Origin: Methanomicrobiales archaeon
Lineage (GTDB): Archaea; Halobacteriota; Methanomicrobia; Methanomicrobiales; JACTUA01
Direction of reading: 5' to 3'
DNA: 8,363 nt
Assembly: GCA_028678555.1 (NCBI GenBank)
Contig: JAJRDF010000069.1
Coordinates: 1 to 8,363 of the forward strand
Each line of letters starts with the position of its first letter. The first letter of the stretch is position 1. Below, in pieces: positions 5,108 through 8,363 of the stretch. A model generated the notes under the pieces. It saw nothing but the letters and a program-made list of their open reading frames with translations, was not told where the DNA came from and searched no databases. The translations under genes were made by a program, and so were the position numbers.

Positions 5108-5761
5108 TTATTGCTGGGCCGGCGCTTGTTCGGCCTTCTTCTCGGATGCAGCGGGAGTATCAGCCTTCTTTTCAGGTGCAGGGTGGCTCTCGGCCTTCTT
5201 CTCGGGGGCCTTCTCGTGGGCCGGCGGGTGTTCCGCCTTCTTCTCGTGTGCAGAGGGTGCGGGGGCCGCGGCTTCAGGCGTCTTCTCGTGTTTCTCCTCC
5301 GCCTTCTTCTCGGGCTTGGCCGCCGCCTTTTTCTCGGGGGCCGCCGGCGTTTCGGCCCCTTCCTTCCCCTTCTCCCCGGCAGGCTTTCCCAGCTGCTCGG
5401 CGAGGGGCTTCTCGCCCCAGGCACTCACGACGGCATTGATCTGGACAAAGTCCCCGGTGATCTCGCTTCCCCGGACGGACTTTCTCCGGCGCTCGCCCTC
5501 GTGCACGGGGTGGAATCCCCGGCCTCCGGAGAGGAGCACCTTCCGTCGTGCCATGCCCGGGATATCCTTCCGGGCCGGTGTCCCGACCCGGTCGGTACCG
5601 CCGGTGATCCGCATCCGGTACCCGGTGAGGCCGACGGGACCCCCGTCGACCTCGTCCCCGATCTTCTTCCCCACAAAGGAACCGGCCGCCCCGCCCGTCA
5701 CCGCCAGATTGTAGGCCATGCCGGTCTTTGTATCCGAGAGTACCACCTTGAATTCCACCAT
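5108..5761 (-). CDS. rps6e: Ribosomal protein S6e with long Ala/Lys/Pro/Glu C-terminal tail
   Basis: S6e is a small-subunit ribosomal protein of archaea and eukaryotes. The core fills about residues 1-125, from MVEFKVVLSDTKTGMAYNL through GYRMRITGGTDRVGTPARKD and KVLLSGGRGFHPVHEGERRR to SEITGDFVQINAVVSAWGEK. Archaeal S6e usually ends near there. Here another 90 or so residues follow, made almost only of Ala, Lys, Glu, Pro and His, with about six EKKA units. The tail is probably disordered and binds RNA or other ribosomal surfaces weakly (inference). The frame is continuous with no sign of a shift. The ATG at 5761 is supported by AAGGTGC at 5769-5775. It has its own TATA box and terminator, so it is likely a single-gene unit downstream of infB. 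Confidence 0.93.
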   Translation of the reverse strand: MVEFKVVLSDTKTGMAYNLAVTGGAAGSFVGKKIGDEVDGGPVGLTGYRMRITGGTDRVGTPARKDIPGMARRKVLLSGGRGFHPVHEGERRRKSVRGSEITGDFVQINAVVSAWGEKPLAEQLGKPAGEKGKEGAETPAAPEKKAAAKPEKKAEEKHEKTPEAAAPAPSAHEKKAEHPPAHEKAPEKKAESHPAPEKKADTPAASEKKAEQAPAQQ

Positions 5762-5806
5762 GCGCTCTGCACCTTCGAATGTGACAATACCCTTGGGCGG
5801 GGGATC

Positions 5807-5815
5807 TATTAAATA
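5807..5815 (-). promoter_or_regulatory. TATA box of rps6e
   Basis: Read leftward, TATTTAATA is a good archaeal TATA element, preceded by GGTGGTAG. It lies about 50 bases before the ATG and predicts a leader of about 22-25 bases carrying the AAGGTGC site. Confidence 0.65.
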
Positions 5816-5828
5816 CTACCACCTCAGG

Positions 5829-5833
5829 AAAAA
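5829..5833 (-). terminator. Possible oligo-T terminator between infB and rps6e
   Basis: Five T on the minus strand sit just before the rps6e TATA box and after the hairpin element at 5884. They are placed to end infB transcripts. A five-base tract is short, so this is tentative. Confidence 0.35.
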
Positions 5834-5883
5834 GTCAGGGGAAGGGAGGAGGATCATTTCCGGACCGTGATGGGAAGGGAGTG

Positions 5884-5931
5884 CGGGAGGGGGCACTGCC
5901 CCCACCCGGCCCCTCCCCCGATGAGGATATC
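5884..5931. repeat. Dispersed GC-rich hairpin element, copy B
   Basis: The core is CGGGAGGGGGC (5884-5894) against GCCCCCACCCG (5898-5908), an 11-bp stem with one A-A mismatch and a 3-base loop. It is followed by GGCCCCTCCCCCGATGAGGA and TAT, the same 3' flank as copy C. No left outer arm matching copies A and C is visible. It lies downstream of infB and upstream of the rps6e promoter, in a 224-base gap with no gene. Confidence 0.72.
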
Positions 5932-5985
5932 CCGTTCCGTAGTGTATCAGGGCTGCGGATGTGATTTCCCGGTACCTGCCGGTCG

Positions 5986-7764
5986 TCACTTCCCCCAGAA
6001 GGAGTTGTCCTTCCGGCGGAGTGCCGCGAACTCGGCGAGGGATTCCTTCAGCGACGGGCTCAGGTTCTCCAGCATCTCGTGCTCCAGGACCTTCACGTGC
6101 CGCTCAGGCACATCCACGAAGAGCTCGTCGTGAATATTGATCTGACGGCCCACCGTGGGGCCTTCGATGGAGATGGCGAGTTCCGTCCCGGCCTCAGCCT
6201 CGGCCACCGGCTCCTGCCGGAGCTGCATGGTCTTCAGGTGGCCGATGCGCCGGCCGTTTTTGTCGGCCAGGTCCACGCCGCTGCGGAGTTTTCCCGAGAT
6301 GACCCGGACACCCACCACCGCGGGGTTGGACTGGCGGAAGACGCAGTGGGGCAGGAGCTGGATCTTGGCCGGGAGCACCACCTGCTGGAACTGCTGGCGG
6401 GCTTTCTTTTTCAGTTCCTCGTCCTTCCATGCCACGTAGTCGTTGATCAGCTGGTAGATGACGCTGCCCCGGAAGACCTTCACATGGGCAAAGGAGGGAT
6501 CGTTGAGGAGCTCTGCTGCGTCAGGAAGGAGGGGCGTGTTGAAGCAGAGCATCACCGAGTGGAGGGGATCCTCGATGGTCTGGACCTCGACCAGGTCGTG
6601 ACGGCTCACCGGCCCCACTTCCGCCTTCATGACGCCGATGTGGTGCTCGTGCAGCTCCTTCGACAGGGCTTCCAGGGCCCCGATGGTGTCGGCCTTGATC
6701 GTCACCCCCTCCTCCGAGAGGTGGACATGGATCTCCTCCATCTCCTGCCGTACCTGCTGGATCACCGTCTCCCGGTCGCCCCGGACCCCGTAGAGCGGGG
6801 ATCCGGCGATGACGTCATCAAGGCCGGGAGCCGAGACCTTGATCCCTGCCGCCGCCACCACCTCCTTCACCCGCTCGAACCGGTCCTCGATCCGGATCTC
6901 CTTCATGGGCCGGGGTATTAACAGCGAACGGACCTTCGTGGTCGTGACACCTTCGTGGGTGGCCAGAACCACCTCGTCCCCGACACGGAGGGTGCCGTCG
7001 AAGAGGATCAGGTCCAGCGTCATCCCGAGGCCCCGCTCCTCCTTCACCTCCAGCACGGTGCCCCGGGCGCCCCCCTCGGCTGAGAAGGCCAGATCCCCCT
7101 TCAGGAACCGCTGGGCAAGCCCCACGAGTACCATCAGGAGGTCCCCGATCCCTTCGCCGGTGTGGGCGCTCACCGGGACGATGGCCACCGTCCGCTGGAA
7201 ATCGCTGACCCGGTCGAAGCGTTCCGACGAGAAACCGATCTCAGAGAGGATCCCCACGATCTCGTAGATCTTGTGCTCCAGGGTGGACCGGGAACGCTCC
7301 CCCTGCTCCTCGTAGGTCTTCAGGAAGGTGGCCTTCTCCTGGACCCGCCAGCCATGGATGCGGTCGATCTTCGTCGCTGCCACCACGAAGGGGGTCCGGT
7401 ACTGGCGCAGGATCTGCACCGCCTCCCGGGTCTGGGGCTGGAATCCCTCGTTGATGTCGATGACGAGGATGGCCAGCTCGGCCAGGGCCCCGCCCCGGGC
7501 CCGCAGGGTGGTGAAGGCATGGTGGCCGGGCGTGTCGATGAAAAGAAGCCCCGGCACATCGATGACCGCCTTCCCCGTGACCCCGGCCATGGAGAGGATG
7601 CTGTCAATGGGTACGAGCGTTGCCCCGATATGCTGGGTGATGGCCCCGGCCTCGTGGTCCACCACCGAGGATCCCCGGATCCGGTCCAGGAGCGAGGTCT
7701 TCCCGTGATCCACGTGGCCAAGGACACAGACAATGGGGGTGCGGATCTTCGGTGTGTCGGCCAT
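5986..7764 (-). CDS. infB: Translation initiation factor aIF5B (IF2-like GTPase)
   Basis: aIF5B is the archaeal/eukaryotic orthologue of bacterial IF2; it promotes ribosomal subunit joining with initiator tRNA in place, hydrolysing GTP. At 592 residues it is the usual compact archaeal length, without the long eukaryotic N-terminus. G domain motifs: G1 GHVDHGKT (16-23), switch I ITQHIGAT (42-49, Thr43), G3 DTPGH (77-81), G4 as TKID (131-134) where IF2 proteins more often have NKID, and G5 around SAHTGEG (199-205). The beta-barrel domain II (about 235-340), domain III, and the C-terminal tRNA-binding domain IV, which ends FWGK, are intact. No intein is present at the P-loop or elsewhere. The ATG at 7764 has GGAGGG about 6 bases upstream. 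Downstream are a hairpin element and rps6e, which has its own promoter. Confidence 0.97.
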   Translation of the reverse strand: MADTPKIRTPIVCVLGHVDHGKTSLLDRIRGSSVVDHEAGAITQHIGATLVPIDSILSMAGVTGKAVIDVPGLLFIDTPGHHAFTTLRARGGALAELAILVIDINEGFQPQTREAVQILRQYRTPFVVAATKIDRIHGWRVQEKATFLKTYEEQGERSRSTLEHKIYEIVGILSEIGFSSERFDRVSDFQRTVAIVPVSAHTGEGIGDLLMVLVGLAQRFLKGDLAFSAEGGARGTVLEVKEERGLGMTLDLILFDGTLRVGDEVVLATHEGVTTTKVRSLLIPRPMKEIRIEDRFERVKEVVAAAGIKVSAPGLDDVIAGSPLYGVRGDRETVIQQVRQEMEEIHVHLSEEGVTIKADTIGALEALSKELHEHHIGVMKAEVGPVSRHDLVEVQTIEDPLHSVMLCFNTPLLPDAAELLNDPSFAHVKVFRGSVIYQLINDYVAWKDEELKKKARQQFQQVVLPAKIQLLPHCVFRQSNPAVVGVRVISGKLRSGVDLADKNGRRIGHLKTMQLRQEPVAEAEAGTELAISIEGPTVGRQINIHDELFVDVPERHVKVLEHEMLENLSPSLKESLAEFAALRRKDNSFWGK

Positions 7765-7817
7765 CGTAACCCTCCCTCACAGAAATGCTCCTCGGCAGTC
7801 CGGGGGCCCCTGGTCTG

Positions 7818-7831
7818 CAATATCAATACTG
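7818..7831 (-). promoter_or_regulatory. Weak candidate promoter of infB
   Basis: Read leftward, AGTATTGATATTGC is the best AT-rich stretch ahead of infB, about 60 bases before its ATG. It would give a leader of about 30-35 bases holding the GAGGGAGGG site. The match to a TATA box is poor. Confidence 0.35.
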
Positions 7832-7883
7832 TCGCACAGCCTACATAAGGATGACTCAGGGGAGGGGGAAGACGGACGGGAAG

Positions 7884-7893
7884 GATATCTTAA
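7884..7893 (+). promoter_or_regulatory. Probable TATA box of tRNA-His
   Basis: GATATCTTAA after GAAG lies about 39 bases before the first tRNA base. This predicts a start near 7915 and a short 5' leader removed by RNase P. A second AT patch, CCAAATAGG near 7908-7915, is closer than usual. Confidence 0.45.
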
Positions 7894-7927
7894 TCAGATT
7901 CCCGTTCCAAATAGGATGAGTCACCGT

Positions 7928-8000
7928 GCCGGGGTGGGGTAGCTGGTTATCCTAGGGGACTGTGGATCCCCCGACCCGGGTTCGAATCTCGGCCCCGGCC
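7928..8000 (+). tRNA. tRNA-His (anticodon GTG)
   Basis: A 73-base cloverleaf folds by eye. The acceptor GCCGGGG (7928-7934) pairs with CCCCGGC (7993-7999). The D loop has A14, G18G19 and A21. The anticodon stem GGGGA/TCCCC holds loop CTGTGGA with anticodon GTG. The variable loop is 4 bases, and the T stem CCGGG/CTCGG encloses TTCGAAT. The discriminator is C (8000), the expected identity base for tRNA-His. The 3' CCA is not encoded. The base before G1 (7927) is T, so the G(-1) required by histidyl-tRNA synthetase is not in the gene and would be added after transcription, as by Thg1-type enzymes. There is no intron. Confidence 0.95.
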
Positions 8001-8044
8001 TTCTGAATTTCCTGGTTGTTCGCATATGTTCAGGGAATGTCCTC

Positions 8045-8108
8045 TCCTCATAAGGAGTCAGACCGGGAGGGAGCTCTGCCCCCTCCCGTCGCCCTCCCAC
8101 GATGAGGA
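8045..8108. repeat. Dispersed GC-rich hairpin element, copy C
   Basis: This copy is the most complete. The outer arms TCCTCAT (8045-8051) and ATGAGGA (8102-8108) pair over 7 bp. Inside, CGGGAGGGAGC (8064-8074) pairs with GCCCCCTCCCG (8078-8088) over 11 positions with one A-C mismatch and a 3-base loop. A small extra palindrome, CTCCT/AGGAG (8044-8057), overlaps the left arm. It lies between the 3' ends of tRNA-His and the CfbD-like gene. The rest of the 212-base gap (8001-8212) shows only a T6 tract. Confidence 0.72.
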
Positions 8109-8124
8109 TATGTGCATTCATCTG

Positions 8125-8130
8125 TTTTTT
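8125..8130 (+). terminator. Possible distal oligo-T terminator for the tRNA-His transcript
   Basis: Six T on the plus strand follow the hairpin element. They are 125 bases past the tRNA, which is far for a tRNA terminator, but no closer T-tract is present. Confidence 0.3.
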
Positions 8131-8212
8131 CCCGATGGAAGCTGATCCTGGAAGGTACTCTTCCCGCATTTGTGGTACAGGGACAGGTACTACTGTTTGA
8201 TCCCCTATTCTG

Positions 8213-8363
8213 TCACTTCCCCTTCCGTTCCAGCGCCCTGAGCAGGATTTCCCCCCCCTGCTCTCCGACAGTCTTCTGGGAACCATGCATGACATCCACA
8301 TGGTCGATCCCCAGCATGGCGGCGATGGGCCGTTCCCGCATGCCGCCGATGAGGAGATCCACG
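8213..8363 (-). CDS. cfbD: C-terminus of a nitrogenase-like protein, probably CfbD (coenzyme F430 synthesis)
   Basis: The last 49 residues of a gene enter from the right edge and end at TGA 8213-8215. They read VDLLIGGMRERPIAAMLGID, then HVDVMHGSQKTVGEQGGEIL and LRALERKGK. The pattern of a short beta strand with GG, then RERPIA..LGI, then a new strand, is how nitrogenase component 1 proteins (NifD/NifE family) end their metal-site domain. The MHGSQKT wording is what I recall for the methanogen protein once called methanogenesis marker 13. That protein is CfbD, the catalytic subunit of Ni-sirohydrochlorin a,c-diamide reductive cyclase, which works with CfbC to make coenzyme F430 for methyl-coenzyme M reductase. 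The catalytic cysteines lie outside the window, so a NifD/NifE relative is not excluded. Confidence 0.55.
   Translation of the reverse strand, partial: VDLLIGGMRERPIAAMLGIDHVDVMHGSQKTVGEQGGEILLRALERKGK

Noticed and set aside
4935..5812. Long plus-strand open frames rich in Ser/Phe or Leu/Gly opposite rps6e
   Set aside because: They are mirror translations of the repetitive S6e tail (Lys codons read backwards give Phe/Leu/Ser) and not a secreted or membrane protein.
7310..7764. Intein or insertion in the aIF5B GTPase domain
   Set aside because: The P-loop, DTPGH and TKID motifs are at normal spacing in a 592-residue protein, leaving no room for an insert.
6079..7848. Plus-strand open frames antisense to infB
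   Set aside because: They are shadows of a fully conserved aIF5B sequence; the His/Asp/Leu-rich composition is what antisense reading of this gene gives.
1..8363. CRISPR array, insertion sequence, toxin-antitoxin or defence genes
   Set aside because: No regularly spaced direct repeats, transposase-like frame, target duplications or recognisable defence proteins are present; the repeats seen are single hairpin units and coding low-complexity.

Overview
The window is about 8.4 kb of GC-rich archaeal DNA, most likely from a hydrogenotrophic methanogen of the order Methanomicrobiales (Methanoculleus/Methanofollis-like). The archaeal markers are TFB, Gar1, SRP19, S8e, S6e, aIF5B, archaeal TATA/BRE elements, oligo-T terminators and GGTG/GGAGG ribosome binding sites. 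HypB and a partial CfbD-like protein, tied to hydrogenase and coenzyme F430 maturation, point to a methanogen. The order-level placement is inferred from gene content and protein style, not from a search.

Layout, left to right. (1) 1-188, minus: N-terminus of an exported protein with a clear signal peptide, cut by the window edge. (2) 376-1625, minus: gar1-tfb unit, read gar1 first; the tfb reading frame is broken by an apparent one-base deletion. (3) 1715-2760, minus: srp19 overlapping a PHP-domain phosphoesterase gene. A perfect 29-bp palindrome lies between this unit and the gar1 promoter. (4) 2816-4876, plus: hypB, rps8e (no canonical start codon), an unrecognised gene, and a DUF2240-family gene coupled to it by a 4-bp overlap. 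hypB and srp19 diverge from a single AT-rich box. (5) 5108-5761, minus: rps6e with a long Ala/Lys/Pro/Glu tail. (6) 5986-7764, minus: infB (aIF5B). (7) 7928-8000, plus: tRNA-His(GTG). (8) 8213-8363, minus: C-terminus of a nitrogenase-like protein resembling CfbD.

Most of the window is a housekeeping information-processing neighbourhood: transcription initiation, rRNA modification, protein targeting, ribosomal proteins and subunit joining. Two metal-enzyme maturation genes are set among these genes. No gene-free stretch exceeds about 235 bases. The gaps at 4877-5107, 5762-5985 and 8001-8212 each hold a copy of the same GC-rich hairpin element, always next to a 3' gene end, and this is the best candidate for something undescribed. 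I see no mobile element, CRISPR array or defence system. The tfb frameshift and the missing rps8e start codon may both be sequence or assembly errors.
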